Shown: positions 44,297 to 57,502, numbered from the stretch's first letter. The stretch: DNA of 64,000 nucleotides from Psychrobacter aquimaris (GCF_016107525.1 NZ_JABASR010000004.1:62001-126000); one strand, 5' to 3'. Numbers and translations are program-made. Notes: generated by a model from the sequence alone, not told the origin.

Positions 44297-46081
44297 TTAA
44301 GCAGCGGCAGTGCTAACTGCTTGAGCAAACGCTGATAATGCGCCTTTGAGCATCGCTGATACAGTACTGCTACAAGTACCAATACCAGAATAAACCTCCC
44401 CATCAACATTCAACTGAATGTAAGCAGCAGCGTTAGCATTGGTTTTGTTGTCATTATTGGTATCATCATCGATGCCATCACCGCTATTGTGCTGCGGATT
44501 AATCGCATGCTCAGCGTAGTTAATGACATGTATCGATTTGCCAGTGTGCTGGGCAAGTCCGTCGATAAATGATGATAATGGGCCATTGCCAGTGCCATCA
44601 ATATTAATAACGTCCCCATTCATTTGTACTTGACCATTAAAGTAGACTTCACCACCTTTGTTGTTTACGCTATAGTCTAATAGCTCAAAACTGCCTTGCT
44701 GTAAATACGTGTCTTCAAATGTTTGTAAGATTTCATCATTCTGCAATTCACGAGCAGCTGATTCAGCTTGCTTTTGTACCACGCCGCTAAAGTCAATCTG
44801 CATCCAACGTGGCAAATTAAAGCCATAATTACGCTGCAAGATGTAGGCGACACCACCTTTCCCAGACTGGCTATTGATACGTACCACATCTTGATAGCTA
44901 CGACCAATATGTGCAGGATCAATTGGCAAGTAAGCCACATCCCAAACGTTATCTGTTTCATCCTGATGCTTCTCGTTATAATCGAGAGATTTTTTGATGG
45001 CATCTTGGTGTGAGCCGCTAAAGGCCGTAAAGACCAATTCGCCGACGTATGGATGACGCGGATGTAAGGGCAAATTGTTACATTCGCTGACCACTTGTAC
45101 GATTTCGCTCATATTACTAAAATCAAGCTCTGGATCGATACCTTGACTAAACAAGTTCATGGCCATGACCATGATATCCATATTGCCCGTACGCTCACCG
45201 TTACCCAATAGCGTACCTTCGATACGATCGGCACCCGCCAATACCCCAAGCTCTGCTGCTGCCACCGCACAGCCACGGTCATTATGAGTGTGCAAGCTGA
45301 CGATGACATGCTCTCGCTGGGGAAGATGACGGCAGAAATATTCCACTTGATCAGCAAAAACATTGGGCATAGACGCTTCAACGGTTGCTGGCAAGTTTAA
45401 AATAACTTCCTGCCCATTTTGTGGCTGCCATACTTCACAGACCGCGTCACAGACTTCTACGGCATATTCGGTTTCTGTTTGACTAAAGCTCTCTGGTGAA
45501 TATTGGAACACCCATTCCGTCTCAGGATACTGAGCCGCATACTGCTGTAATAGCTTGGCACCAGTGATGGCTATTTCCTTAATCTCGGCTTTGTCTTTAC
45601 CGTAGACTTTTTCACGTTGTACACGGCTGGTTGAGTTATAAACATGGACGATGGCACGCTTCGCGCCTTTCAATGACTCAAACGTACGAGCTATCAAATG
45701 CTCACGAGCCTGCACTAATACCTGCAAAGTTACATCGTCTGGGACATGATTTTCTTCGATAAGCTTGCGAGCAAAATCAAACTCAACCTGCGCCGCTGAT
45801 GGAAAGCCGATTTCAATCTCTTTAAAACCAACCTCAACCAAGGTCTTAAAAAAACGCATTTTTTGTTCGATAGTCATTGGATCAATCAGTGCTTGGTTGC
45901 CATCACGCAGATCCACACTTGCCCAGATTGGTGATTTTTCAATCGTTTTGCTTGGCCAAGTACGATCTGACAGCGATGGCGCAAAAGCAAATGGACGATA
46001 TTTTTTATAATCAAAAGCGGCATTTTTGGGTGTAATCTTTGCAGCTGTTGAGGCTACAGTGCGTTTGGCTTGGTCAGACAT
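44297..46081 (-). CDS. leuA: 2-isopropylmalate synthase
   Basis: A 594-residue enzyme that condenses acetyl-CoA and 2-oxoisovalerate, the first committed leucine step. It is the long type with WASVDLRDGNQALIDPM as the active-site entrance, IVSLHTHNDRGCAVAAAELG with the metal-binding HxH and GTLLGNGERTGNMDIMVMAM. The C-terminal regulatory domain (from about residue 440) binds leucine. Odd: a Asn/Asp/Thr-rich insert (about residues 526-551) interrupts that domain. AAGGATTGATT before the ATG 46081 sets the start. An Lrp-type gene is divergently transcribed. Confidence 0.95.
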   Translation of the reverse strand: MSDQAKRTVASTAAKITPKNAAFDYKKYRPFAFAPSLSDRTWPSKTIEKSPIWASVDLRDGNQALIDPMTIEQKMRFFKTLVEVGFKEIEIGFPSAAQVEFDFARKLIEENHVPDDVTLQVLVQAREHLIARTFESLKGAKRAIVHVYNSTSRVQREKVYGKDKAEIKEIAITGAKLLQQYAAQYPETEWVFQYSPESFSQTETEYAVEVCDAVCEVWQPQNGQEVILNLPATVEASMPNVFADQVEYFCRHLPQREHVIVSLHTHNDRGCAVAAAELGVLAGADRIEGTLLGNGERTGNMDIMVMAMNLFSQGIDPELDFSNMSEIVQVVSECNNLPLHPRHPYVGELVFTAFSGSHQDAIKKSLDYNEKHQDETDNVWDVAYLPIDPAHIGRSYQDVVRINSQSGKGGVAYILQRNYGFNLPRWMQIDFSGVVQKQAESAARELQNDEILQTFEDTYLQQGSFELLDYSVNNKGGEVYFNGQVQMNGDVINIDGTGNGPLSSFIDGLAQHTGKSIHVINYAEHAINPQHNSGDGIDDDTNNDNKTNANAAAYIQLNVDGEVYSGIGTCSSTVSAMLKGALSAFAQAVSTAAA

Positions 46082-46140
46082 AATCAATCCTTAGATGATA
46101 TGGGAATTTATGTTTTTAGCTGGACGGCTGGTGATCAGAT

Positions 46141-46173
46141 CAATGTTTATCATACGAGATAACCAATGTTTAT
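46141..46173. promoter_or_regulatory. Direct repeats in the leuA-Lrp intergenic region
   Basis: CAATGTTTAT occurs at 46141-46150 and again at 46164-46173, 23 bases apart start to start (about two helical turns). Location between leuA and a divergent Lrp-type regulator makes it a candidate operator. Confidence 0.45.
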
Positions 46174-46272
46174 ACCATAATAATATCAGAGTTTATGCAA
46201 TAGAAATCAGCTTTCTTCTATAATATATGGCGCTATTTTAGTGAAAAAATACAATTTAGTTAGTATAATTAG

Positions 46273-46788
46273 ATGAATTCACTAATAAAGCAAAAGCTCA
46301 TGCCAAACAGTCATCTAGATAACCCACTTTTAGCCGATATTGATGCGACCGACCGACAGCTATTACGCGTATTGCAAACTCAAGCACGTATGAGTATCAC
46401 CGAGCTTGCCGAACACGTCAACCTTTCAGCCACGCCTTGTGCACGCCGTATTAAACGCTTAGAAGATGCTGGTATTATCACGGGTTATCATACCAAGACA
46501 GATGCGCAAAAACTTGGCTACCCACTCGCCGTCTTTATCGCGATTAGCATGGATCGCCATACGGCTGAGCGCTTTGAGCAGTTTGAGCTTAAGATTCAAA
46601 GCTTTGATGAAGTCATTAGCTGTAGCATTGTCACTGGTCGTACAGAAGACTACCTTATAAAAGTAAGGGTACGCGATATGGCACATTATGAGGAGTTTTT
46701 ATTACACAGGCTCAATCGTATCGAAGGTGTCGCCCAAGTGCATACCAGTTTTGAGTTGCGAGAAGTATTTAGCCGCAGTGTGGTTTAA
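46273..46788 (+). CDS. Lrp/AsnC family transcriptional regulator
   Basis: A 171-residue regulator. The N-terminal winged helix-turn-helix is MSITELAEHVNLSATPCARR and IKRLEDAGIITGYH. The C-terminal RAM domain includes FIAISMDRHTAERFEQFE, EVISCSIVTGRTEDYLIKV and the usual EEFLLHRLNRIEGVAQVHTS. Lrp-type proteins respond to amino acids as octamers; divergence from leuA suggests leucine-related control, which is inference. Start could be the later ATG at 46300, since neither has a clear ribosome site. Its stop overlaps the convergent MFS gene by 4 bases. Confidence 0.9.
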   Translation: MNSLIKQKLMPNSHLDNPLLADIDATDRQLLRVLQTQARMSITELAEHVNLSATPCARRIKRLEDAGIITGYHTKTDAQKLGYPLAVFIAISMDRHTAERFEQFELKIQSFDEVISCSIVTGRTEDYLIKVRVRDMAHYEEFLLHRLNRIEGVAQVHTSFELREVFSRSVV

Positions 46789-48035
46789 AAGGTAGTCGCT
46801 GGCTGTCGACGAAACAATAGTAACAGCACCAGTCCAACAATCAATCCAGCGGCGGCAACGAGTAACCCTGCATTGAAGTTGTCGTCCTGCCCTGCCAATG
46901 CTACCGTCACCAATGGTCCCAAGAACTGACCCAATGCGTAAGCCAACGTTGCCAGTCCTATCAACAAATTTGAGTAAGCAGGATTGATGTTTTTAATCAA
47001 AGTGAGCGTCATCGACACCATACCTACGAATGTCAGCCCTAAAATAGCAGCATTACCATACAAACCAATAGCGCCGTCGAACCATATGGGCAAGCACATG
47101 CCGAATGCTTGTAATATCGTTAAGCCTATTAATGTTTTTATTTCACCAATTCGTTTGGCAAGTGCGCCCCACAGTGGATTTGATAACATCGCAAACACAC
47201 CAACGACTAGCCAAATGAGCAATCCAGCATACGTCTGCGTCGTGAGCCGCTGTGAGGCCATGACTGGCAAAAAGGTCGCAGAGGTAATATAACCAAATCC
47301 TGCCAGTACATAACTCGCTGACAGCAAAGCAATAGCCTTACGATGACCAGCAATGGCCTCATACAAAGCGCGTTTAAAATTAACGTAGGTTTGATGCATT
47401 GATAGGTGCTGATGCATAACATGCGATTCAGATGACTTAGGACTTGCTGGCTTTATTGCCCAAAGTAACCACAAGAGTGGCAGACTACTAAGCCCTGCTA
47501 CCAGCCAAATAATATCAAAATGATAGCCTAATATTAACAAACACCACGTCAGTATGGCAGAAGCACTGATGCCAACACCGATGCCTGCATAGTGCACTGC
47601 TGACAGTACAGAACGGCGTTCAGGACTTAAGCTTTGGATAACAAACGATGAACTTAAAATCATCGCTACACCGCTTGCAATACCTGCGATTAAGCGAATG
47701 CTATACCATAGAGTTAACGACATATTAGGTATGACAAGTAGCATCGTTGTGACGACACTTATAATTGCCCATAGTGTCAGCGCCTGCCATGTCGAGCGCT
47801 GAGGGACAAACATGGCGATAAGGGCACCGATAAAATAACCGATGTAATTAATAGAGGCGAGCCAGCCTGCAATCGTCGTCGAAATCGACAGTTGCATCAT
47901 AATATCGGGCAAGGTAGCAGTAAACAAAAAACGCCCATAGCCCATGACCACTGCCATGCAGTAGAGACCTATAAAAGCAATGGCCGTTTCATTGTTAATA
48001 TTAGGAAAAGCACGGCTTTTGAGAGCAGTCATCAT
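46785..48035 (-). CDS. MFS transporter, YbfB/YjiJ-like
   Basis: A 416-residue membrane protein with 12 hydrophobic segments. FIGLYCMAVVMGYGRFLFTA and TLPDIMMQLSISTTIAGWLAS match the YbfB/YjiJ branch of the major facilitator superfamily. Substrate unknown. ATG 48035 is chosen; the frame is open seven more codons to a TTG with no ribosome site. It converges on the Lrp-type gene with a 4-base overlap. Confidence 0.85.
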   Translation of the reverse strand: MMTALKSRAFPNINNETAIAFIGLYCMAVVMGYGRFLFTATLPDIMMQLSISTTIAGWLASINYIGYFIGALIAMFVPQRSTWQALTLWAIISVVTTMLLVIPNMSLTLWYSIRLIAGIASGVAMILSSSFVIQSLSPERRSVLSAVHYAGIGVGISASAILTWCLLILGYHFDIIWLVAGLSSLPLLWLLWAIKPASPKSSESHVMHQHLSMHQTYVNFKRALYEAIAGHRKAIALLSASYVLAGFGYITSATFLPVMASQRLTTQTYAGLLIWLVVGVFAMLSNPLWGALAKRIGEIKTLIGLTILQAFGMCLPIWFDGAIGLYGNAAILGLTFVGMVSMTLTLIKNINPAYSNLLIGLATLAYALGQFLGPLVTVALAGQDDNFNAGLLVAAAGLIVGLVLLLLFRRQPATTF

Positions 48036-48128
48036 GACAGAGCCATTTTGCGGCAATTAGCACACAATCCTTTGTGTTAAAGCATTCAAGAACATCCGCG
48101 GATTAATAATCAAACATATAAGCGAAAG

Positions 48129-49481
48129 CTACGATACGTTTGCTGTTGGCGGCATGGTCACATCTGTCTCTGTGTGTCCTAGCATTTGTACGCGTTGATC
48201 ACTAAACATATCCATGTCAGGCGCAAGCGTACGCATAAAGCGGTCAAAATACAGCATCTGTTTGGTCAATAAAGCAAAGTCACGTGGGAAATGAATACCA
48301 TGACGCTTGCCAACTTCGACAATCTCAAGCATCATTTGATTCAGCTCATCCGCTTGCTCTTTGCTGTTAAAGGGGACACCGCTGGTAAAAGCTTTGTCCT
48401 CTGCCATGATGGTTTTCATCATACGCTGCAAATCATCACCCAATGCCGCCACATCGACCTTATTACTGCCATGGGTCATTTCCATATCAATCATATGACG
48501 CGCCATTGCTTGATAATCACTGTCCTGCATGGCTTGCATCATACCCATGCATGCGCGCCAGCTTTCAGCTTTCAGTTTACCGACAATACCAAAATCTAAA
48601 AAGCCGATACGACCATCAGTCAATAGCATCAAATTGCCCGCATGTAAGTCAGCATGGAAACTATTGCATAGCATCAGACTGGCAAACCACGTATTCAAGG
48701 TATCCGCCATTACTTGTGCTGGATCATTACAATACTGACGCATAAGCGACTCATCAACCATAGAAACGCCATATAGACGGCTCATCGTCAGTACTCGCTT
48801 GGTGGTCAAATCTTCATATACTTTTGGTGCCACTACCCGAGTATTACCTGATACGGCTAAAAACTGCTGAAAATCACGGATATTTTGTGCCTCAGCGATA
48901 AAATCAGTCTCGGCCAGCATGCGCAGGCGAATCTCATCAATAATCGGCGCAATACTCGCAAACTTCATCGACGGCATAAGGATCTCAAGTAGCTTGGTTA
49001 CTCCGTGTAATACGCCCAAATCAGTTTGCATAATGGTTTCGACGCCAGGCTTTTGTACCTTTAATACAACTTCATCACCATTATGCAAACGTGCCGCATG
49101 AACTTGAGCAATAGAGGCTGATGCTAGCGGCTTTGAGTCTATATGGGCGAACTTATCATCGAGCGTCATGCCATCAGCAGCCAACTCTTCTTTTAGCACC
49201 TGCTCGATATAAGCGTAAGACAATGGCGTGGTCTGATCCAAACAGCTCTGGAATGCCTTGACATAATCACGTGGAAACAGCGACGGCGTACTGGCAATAA
49301 ACTGACCAATCTTGATATAAGTCGTGCCCAACTGCTCAAACGTTTCTTTTAGTAATGTGGCGTCAGGTTTCTCACCTTTTGCCACTCTCAGCGCAGACAG
49401 ACCTGCCACACTCGCTGTTTGGCGAACACGGTTAACAACATTAAAAGTATGCTTTAATAAATGCGGACGATGAATTTTCAT
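48129..49481 (-). CDS. ABC1/AarF (UbiB-like) family protein kinase-like protein
   Basis: A 450-residue atypical kinase-like protein. The defining KxGQ motif is YIKIGQFIASTPSLFPRDYV, the Ala-rich loop is ASASIAQVHAARL and the catalytic-loop-like HADLHAGNLM is followed by the DFG stretch GFLDFGIVGKL. ABC1 proteins act in coenzyme Q biosynthesis and lipid homeostasis. Unlike UbiB there are no C-terminal membrane helices obvious here, so it is probably a paralogue and not UbiB itself. It sits alone between an MFS gene and the moeB-like gene. Confidence 0.88.
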   Translation of the reverse strand: MKIHRPHLLKHTFNVVNRVRQTASVAGLSALRVAKGEKPDATLLKETFEQLGTTYIKIGQFIASTPSLFPRDYVKAFQSCLDQTTPLSYAYIEQVLKEELAADGMTLDDKFAHIDSKPLASASIAQVHAARLHNGDEVVLKVQKPGVETIMQTDLGVLHGVTKLLEILMPSMKFASIAPIIDEIRLRMLAETDFIAEAQNIRDFQQFLAVSGNTRVVAPKVYEDLTTKRVLTMSRLYGVSMVDESLMRQYCNDPAQVMADTLNTWFASLMLCNSFHADLHAGNLMLLTDGRIGFLDFGIVGKLKAESWRACMGMMQAMQDSDYQAMARHMIDMEMTHGSNKVDVAALGDDLQRMMKTIMAEDKAFTSGVPFNSKEQADELNQMMLEIVEVGKRHGIHFPRDFALLTKQMLYFDRFMRTLAPDMDMFSDQRVQMLGHTETDVTMPPTANVS

Positions 49482-49570
49482 AAAAAAACAACTATGGCCA
49501 TAAGAAGGATGTTTGAAAATAGATAATGATGCTTTGGCTATAAGCTAAAGATGCACTAAAGGCACATTAT

Positions 49571-50368
49571 TCAATTGGGACTGCTACAAACAGGACACTC
49601 GGCATCTTGGCGATAGCCCATGAGCCTTTGCTGCATTTGGCTACCATCCCATATTAATAGCTTATTTGTCAGTGGATTTTTGGTTAATCCCAGATACTGC
49701 AGTGCGGCATTCGCTTGCAAATTTCCCATGATAGCAGTGGTACTGGCAAGCACACCTGAGTTAGCACAGGTACGCTCATCAGCCTCTGCATCAACCGTCA
49801 CTGAGCCAAATACGCAATGATAACAACCGGTATTCAAATGTGGCTCAAACAATGCTAGCTGCCCTTGCATCGCAATCGCTGAAGCGGATAACAATGGAAG
49901 CTGATAGCGTACGCTAATACGATTTATAATGTCACGCGTCGCAAAATTATCGGTGCAATCTAAAAGTAAGTCAGGCCTGCCTGTCGCCATATCAAGCAAT
50001 TCATAAGCATTGTCTTCACTTAATCTTGACACTGTACCGCGAGCAGTAATTAAAGGGTTAATACGCTCTAACATTCGCGCCGCTGTTAACGCCTTAGACT
50101 TACCGATATCTTCAGGTAAAAACAGTGTTTGGCGCTGTAAGTTGCTGGCTTCAATAACATCATCATCTATCAGATGAATTTTCCCGAGTCCTGCACGCAC
50201 CAGCGTCTCAGAAGCAGGACAACCAAGCCCACCTGCGCCTATCATGACCACACGAGCTGATTTTAAGCGTAGTTGAGCGTCAATATCCCAGCCATCGAGC
50301 AATATCTGCCGCGCATAACGTAGCAGCTCATCATCCGATAACTGCACCATCTCTTCTACCATACTCAT
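49571..50368 (-). CDS. moeB: HesA/MoeB/ThiF family E1-like adenylyltransferase
   Basis: A 265-residue enzyme that adenylates the C-terminal Gly-Gly of a sulfur-carrier protein (MoaD or ThiS). Motifs: VVMIGAGGLGCPASETLVRA for nucleotide binding, DDDVIEASNLQRQTLF, DCTDNFATRDIINR and the catalytic cysteine region DERTCANSGVL. Two CxxC pairs (CYHCVFG and CPVCSS) should hold a zinc ion. MoeB and ThiF cannot be told apart securely here; moeB is preferred because of the prmC neighbour, a common arrangement. The start could be the second ATG two codons on. Confidence 0.88.
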   Translation of the reverse strand: MSMVEEMVQLSDDELLRYARQILLDGWDIDAQLRLKSARVVMIGAGGLGCPASETLVRAGLGKIHLIDDDVIEASNLQRQTLFLPEDIGKSKALTAARMLERINPLITARGTVSRLSEDNAYELLDMATGRPDLLLDCTDNFATRDIINRISVRYQLPLLSASAIAMQGQLALFEPHLNTGCYHCVFGSVTVDAEADERTCANSGVLASTTAIMGNLQANAALQYLGLTKNPLTNKLLIWDGSQMQQRLMGYRQDAECPVCSSPN

Positions 50369-50430
50369 TCACAACCTATGATTAAAAATCGAACTACTAT
50401 AGAACTTATGACCACTAAAACCTTATACCA

Positions 50431-51321
50431 TTAAATGCGACCAAGCGTGACACGATCATTACCACCATAATCTTGTACTGTGTGTACTGACTCAAAGTTA
50501 CTGTCTACAAACAACTTGCGAACGGCATCACCTTGATCAAAGCCATGTTCAATCGCTAGAAGTCCACCGACCCGCAAATATTTCGGTGCCTGTCCTACGA
50601 TAGTCTCTATATCGGCAAGCCCATGATTGGGCGCACTTAAGGCACTAATAGGTTCGGCGACAAGGCGTGCCAAATGCTCGTCTGCTTCATCGATATAAGG
50701 AGGATTGGACACAATCACATCAAATAATAACTTGTCATGACTAGGCAGCTCGTCATACCAACTGCTTTGTATAAACTCAATACCAGCAACATCATTGATA
50801 GCTGCATTGTGCTGAGCAACCTTAAGCGCTTCTGGCGACATATCCACTGCGACGACTTGCCAGCTTTCTATCTTACTGTTTGAACGCTTTGTATTTAACT
50901 CATGTGCAAGGCTAATCGCGATACAGCCTGAACCTGTCCCTAAATCAAGTAACCGTTTTGGGCGGACGCTGTTTGGCTGAGCATTTATCCAAGTTAACAC
51001 TTGCTCAATCAGTATCTCAGTATCAGATCGTGGAATTAAAGTATGCTCATTTACTTTAAAAGTAAGCGACCAAAATTCTTGCTGTCCCGTCAAGTATGCC
51101 AAAGGCGTACCCTGCCGCATCTTGGCCACACCTGCATTGAATTGCTCAATTTCGCTGTCCGTTAATTGATAATCTTCATCCGTCATTAAGGATATCGCAG
51201 GCTTATCGATGACATATAATAGCCAATCGGTGAGCCAAAATGGCGGCAAATTGCTGTTTGCAGCCTCATTTGTCAACTGCTGAATGTCCTGCTTCATTTG
51301 ACGAATGGTCGATGCTGTCAT
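50431..51321 (-). CDS. prmC: Peptide chain release factor N(5)-glutamine methyltransferase
   Basis: A 296-residue SAM-dependent methyltransferase that modifies the GGQ glutamine of RF1 and RF2. The SAM motif is LLDLGTGSGCIAISLA, and the substrate-glutamine motif NPPY is at residues 206-209 in VIVSNPPYIDEAD. RQGTPLAYLTGQQEFWSL is the typical N-terminal hinge. It is followed on the minus strand by the moeB-like gene 62 bases on and preceded by ampG 52 bases away, so an ampG-prmC-moeB transcript is plausible. Confidence 0.95.
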   Translation of the reverse strand: MTASTIRQMKQDIQQLTNEAANSNLPPFWLTDWLLYVIDKPAISLMTDEDYQLTDSEIEQFNAGVAKMRQGTPLAYLTGQQEFWSLTFKVNEHTLIPRSDTEILIEQVLTWINAQPNSVRPKRLLDLGTGSGCIAISLAHELNTKRSNSKIESWQVVAVDMSPEALKVAQHNAAINDVAGIEFIQSSWYDELPSHDKLLFDVIVSNPPYIDEADEHLARLVAEPISALSAPNHGLADIETIVGQAPKYLRVGGLLAIEHGFDQGDAVRKLFVDSNFESVHTVQDYGGNDRVTLGRI

Positions 51322-51373
51322 AAGTAACTCTTAAAAATATTATGAATCAATGAAAATAAAAATACTGTTTAGC

Positions 51374-53275
51374 CTACTCTGACGCACGTGGTGGTTCTTT
51401 GGTATCAGTTAGGTTTGGATTTACCTTGACTAACTTATCACTGCTTCCATTATTATTGTCATCGTCATAAATATCATCGTTATCGCCGATGACGATATGT
51501 TTATCAACAAAGTAAATCAACGCCAAAATTGGAATACCAATGGCAAAGGTAAAGATAAAGAAAAATGGGTAGCCCATATTGTCGACGATAGCACCAGAAT
51601 ATCCACCCATGACTTTAGGAATGAGCGTCATTAGTGAAGAGAAAATAGCGTACTGTACTGCCGTAAAGCGGATAGAAGTCAGCGCTGATAAAAAAGCAAT
51701 AAAGACAGCACTAGCAAGACCAGCCGCCAAGTTATCAAATATCACTGCCATATACATGATTGGCAGACTGCCTGGATTATACGTCAATACCACAAATAGT
51801 AAGTTGGTCGCACAAGCGAGAATAGCGCCAATCATCATGGCATGCATAATGCGGAAACGCTGTGCCAGTAGCCCTCCTAAAAACCCACCCGCAATTGCCA
51901 TGATCACACCAACCAACTTTACCGCATTGGCAATGTCAGTTTTACTAAAGCCCATGTCCTGATAGAAGACGTTGGAAATAACGCCTGCTACGATATCTGA
52001 GATACGGTATAGCCCGATGAGCGCCAATAGTAATAACGCCTTTTTGCCATAGCGTCTAAAAAAGTCCAAGATCGGCTCGACCCAAGTTGCCATGGCTACT
52101 TCTTTTTTCACCAACCCAACTTGTACCAATGCATAACCTGCCGCCATCGCTACACCCAAGCTTATCAGCAGATGCAATGTTTCAACAAAGAAGCTGGAAA
52201 ACGCACCTTCAAACTCTGGCAGTACTTGTCCCATCAATATATAAGCGGCGATAAAAGCGATCACAGAAAATACAAATAGCGACACCAATCTCACATAATC
52301 TTCGCGAGTCTCAGCAACCAATGGGGCTTTATTAATAATTTTTGGTTGATTAATGATGAAATACAACAGCAGCAAAGGGGCACAAGCGACCAATGCCAAA
52401 AAGTAAAACTTAATCGCTGGCATTACCATTAAAGGTATAAATGCCAATGTGCTATCAAATACTGTATTAATTAAAATATTGATCAGATAGATAACGCCAA
52501 AAAGTAAACCTGGTATGAGTAATAAAGCAGAATAAATAAGAAATACCTTAAGGTTGCCTTTCTGCTTTTTACTTTGCAACGTTTCGGCCGTTGGCTCATA
52601 GCTAGCAAACGTCGTTAATACCCCTAAAGTCATGACACCTGCCATGATGTAGTAAGTATTTCGCCATGCCTCATAACTATAAAAAGTCTCATTCGAGCCA
52701 AAAAAATCTGCCAAATATAAAGCACCTGCCCCCGCGACGATCATGCCGATGCGATAACCTGATACATAAATAGAGGATAAAATAGATTGCATCGATGGCG
52801 GTGCAAGCTCGATGCGGTAGGCATCAATAACGATATCTTGGGTGGCAGAAGAAAAGCCAAGCAGCACTGCAGCACCTGCCATGTAGACTAAAACATCTTC
52901 ACTAACTGGATTAACATTTGCCATCGAAAAAATAGCCAATATGATAAGCAGCTGTGATACCACCATCCAACTGCGTCGACGACCCAGCCATTTGGTCAAA
53001 AATGGCACAGGAAGCGCATCGATTAATGGTGCCCAAATAAATTTAAATGAATAACCCAACGCTGCCCAACTGAACATGGTCACAACGCTACGATCAATGC
53101 CTGCCTCTCTGAGCCATAATGACAAGCTTGAAAAGATAAGCAGTATAGGAATACCCGCTGAAAAGCCCAAAAACAACATGATAATGACACGAGGGTCTAA
53201 ATAGGCCTTTGCAGCCTCTCCCCATGATTTTTTGGCAATTGGTTGATTGGGCGGCACAGATTTGACAGCAGACAT
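51374..53275 (-). CDS. ampG: AmpG-like muropeptide permease
   Basis: A 633-residue membrane protein with about 14 hydrophobic segments. The family N-terminus is clear: YLDPRVIIMLFLGFSAGIPI and LWLREAGIDRSVVTMFSW, with WAPLIDALPVPFLTKWLGRR between helices. AmpG imports GlcNAc-anhydroMurNAc peptides for cell-wall recycling and is needed for AmpR-controlled beta-lactamase induction; no ampC or ampR lies in this window. It is longer than E. coli AmpG (491) because of an expanded central region (about residues 255-390). The acidic Asp/Asn-rich C-terminal tail is unusual. Confidence 0.92.
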   Translation of the reverse strand: MSAVKSVPPNQPIAKKSWGEAAKAYLDPRVIIMLFLGFSAGIPILLIFSSLSLWLREAGIDRSVVTMFSWAALGYSFKFIWAPLIDALPVPFLTKWLGRRRSWMVVSQLLIILAIFSMANVNPVSEDVLVYMAGAAVLLGFSSATQDIVIDAYRIELAPPSMQSILSSIYVSGYRIGMIVAGAGALYLADFFGSNETFYSYEAWRNTYYIMAGVMTLGVLTTFASYEPTAETLQSKKQKGNLKVFLIYSALLLIPGLLFGVIYLINILINTVFDSTLAFIPLMVMPAIKFYFLALVACAPLLLLYFIINQPKIINKAPLVAETREDYVRLVSLFVFSVIAFIAAYILMGQVLPEFEGAFSSFFVETLHLLISLGVAMAAGYALVQVGLVKKEVAMATWVEPILDFFRRYGKKALLLLALIGLYRISDIVAGVISNVFYQDMGFSKTDIANAVKLVGVIMAIAGGFLGGLLAQRFRIMHAMMIGAILACATNLLFVVLTYNPGSLPIMYMAVIFDNLAAGLASAVFIAFLSALTSIRFTAVQYAIFSSLMTLIPKVMGGYSGAIVDNMGYPFFFIFTFAIGIPILALIYFVDKHIVIGDNDDIYDDDNNNGSSDKLVKVNPNLTDTKEPPRASE

Positions 53276-56249
<2,974 letters not shown>

Positions 56250-56280
56250 AAATCCACTGAAATCGATACGCCTTTATCTT

Positions 56281-56309
56281 AAAAAACCCTCTTTAATGGA
56301 GGGTTTTTT
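56281..56309 (+). terminator. Rho-independent terminator of katG
   Basis: AAAAAACCCTC and GAGGGTTTTTT form an 11-bp stem with a 7-base loop and terminal T run, 31 bases after the stop. Confidence 0.92.
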
Positions 56310-56497
56310 ATTGTAATGGTTTACTTCTAGCAACGGACAAACCACTCATTCTATATTCCAAATAAATATAAATAGATAACCATTAAGTATATACAAGAAT
56401 AATAGCTTTGTTTTACACTACCTGCTTACTGCATATTTGTACATTTTCACTTTTGTATACAGACAGGGTTTGTATATTTATTCAATAGGATTTAGTT

Positions 56498-57427
56498 ATG
56501 GCAATCGACGTAGTGGTCAATCAGCGGCATTTACAGATTCAGCTCAAACAGTTGGAAACAGTATGGCATACGGTGATTAATGGCTATAACTTAAGTCAAG
56601 CGGCGACCGTACTACACACCAGTCAATCTAGCCTATCAAAACATATTGCGGCACTTGAAAATCAGCTCAAAACTGAAGTATTCGTTCGTCAAGGCAAACG
56701 CCTAACGGGCCTTACGACCATGGGCACAGCACTGATGCCGCATATCGAATCTATCTTCGCCGAGATCCGTACCATTGAAAACCTGAGTCTTGATTTTAAT
56801 AACCCAAATATGGGCACATTAACGATTGCTACGACTCACACGCAAGCACGTTATGTATTGCCGCAAGTGGTTAAAGAGTTTAAGGATCGCTTTCCTAAAG
56901 TAAATCTAATCTTACAACAGGCAGATCCGGAGACCATCGCGCAGATGGTCATTCGCGGGCAGGCAGACATTGGCATTGCAACCGAGTCGTTACTGCATAA
57001 TAACTATCTCAGATGCTACCGTTATTATGACTGGACACATCGCGTCATCGTACCCAGCGATCATGAACTTGCCAATCAAGAATCTATCGATTTACCTACC
57101 CTTGCTAGCTATCCAATTGTGACCTATCACGGCGGCTTCACAGGACGCGGCGCGATTGACAAAACTTTCGAAGAGGCAGGTTTAGAGCCAGATATCGTCC
57201 TAGCGGCGCTCGATGCTGACGTGATTAGTACTTATGTAGGTCTTGGCCTAGGCATTGGTATTATCGCAGAAATGGCGTTTGAGCCAAGCCATTATCAAAA
57301 CCTAACTGCCATACCAGTGGATCATTTTGGACGCTTTACCAGTTGGATGGCAGTACGCGACGATGCGGAAATTCGCCAATACGGTCGTGCCTTTATGGAG
57401 CTGTGTCAGAAACAATTCAACAACTAA
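56498..57427 (+). CDS. cysB: LysR-type regulator, CysB-like
   Basis: A 309-residue LysR-type protein. The helix-turn-helix spans about residues 32-51 (LSQAATVLHTSQSSLSKHIA). The effector domain opens with TTHTQARYVLP at 112-122, a stretch characteristic of CysB and Cbl, where it contacts sulfate or thiosulfate. RGQADIGIATES and the GLGLGIGIIAEMAF near the end also match. CysB activates cysteine biosynthesis genes with N-acetylserine as inducer. No cys genes lie nearby, so its targets are outside the window. A terminator follows. Confidence 0.88.
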   Translation: MAIDVVVNQRHLQIQLKQLETVWHTVINGYNLSQAATVLHTSQSSLSKHIAALENQLKTEVFVRQGKRLTGLTTMGTALMPHIESIFAEIRTIENLSLDFNNPNMGTLTIATTHTQARYVLPQVVKEFKDRFPKVNLILQQADPETIAQMVIRGQADIGIATESLLHNNYLRCYRYYDWTHRVIVPSDHELANQESIDLPTLASYPIVTYHGGFTGRGAIDKTFEEAGLEPDIVLAALDADVISTYVGLGLGIGIIAEMAFEPSHYQNLTAIPVDHFGRFTSWMAVRDDAEIRQYGRAFMELCQKQFNN

Positions 57428-57502
57428 AACAATCCTGCTAAACAGACACTCTTATCTTGCTCCACCTTTACCGATCTTATGCATAAGTGATAAAATACAG
57501 TC

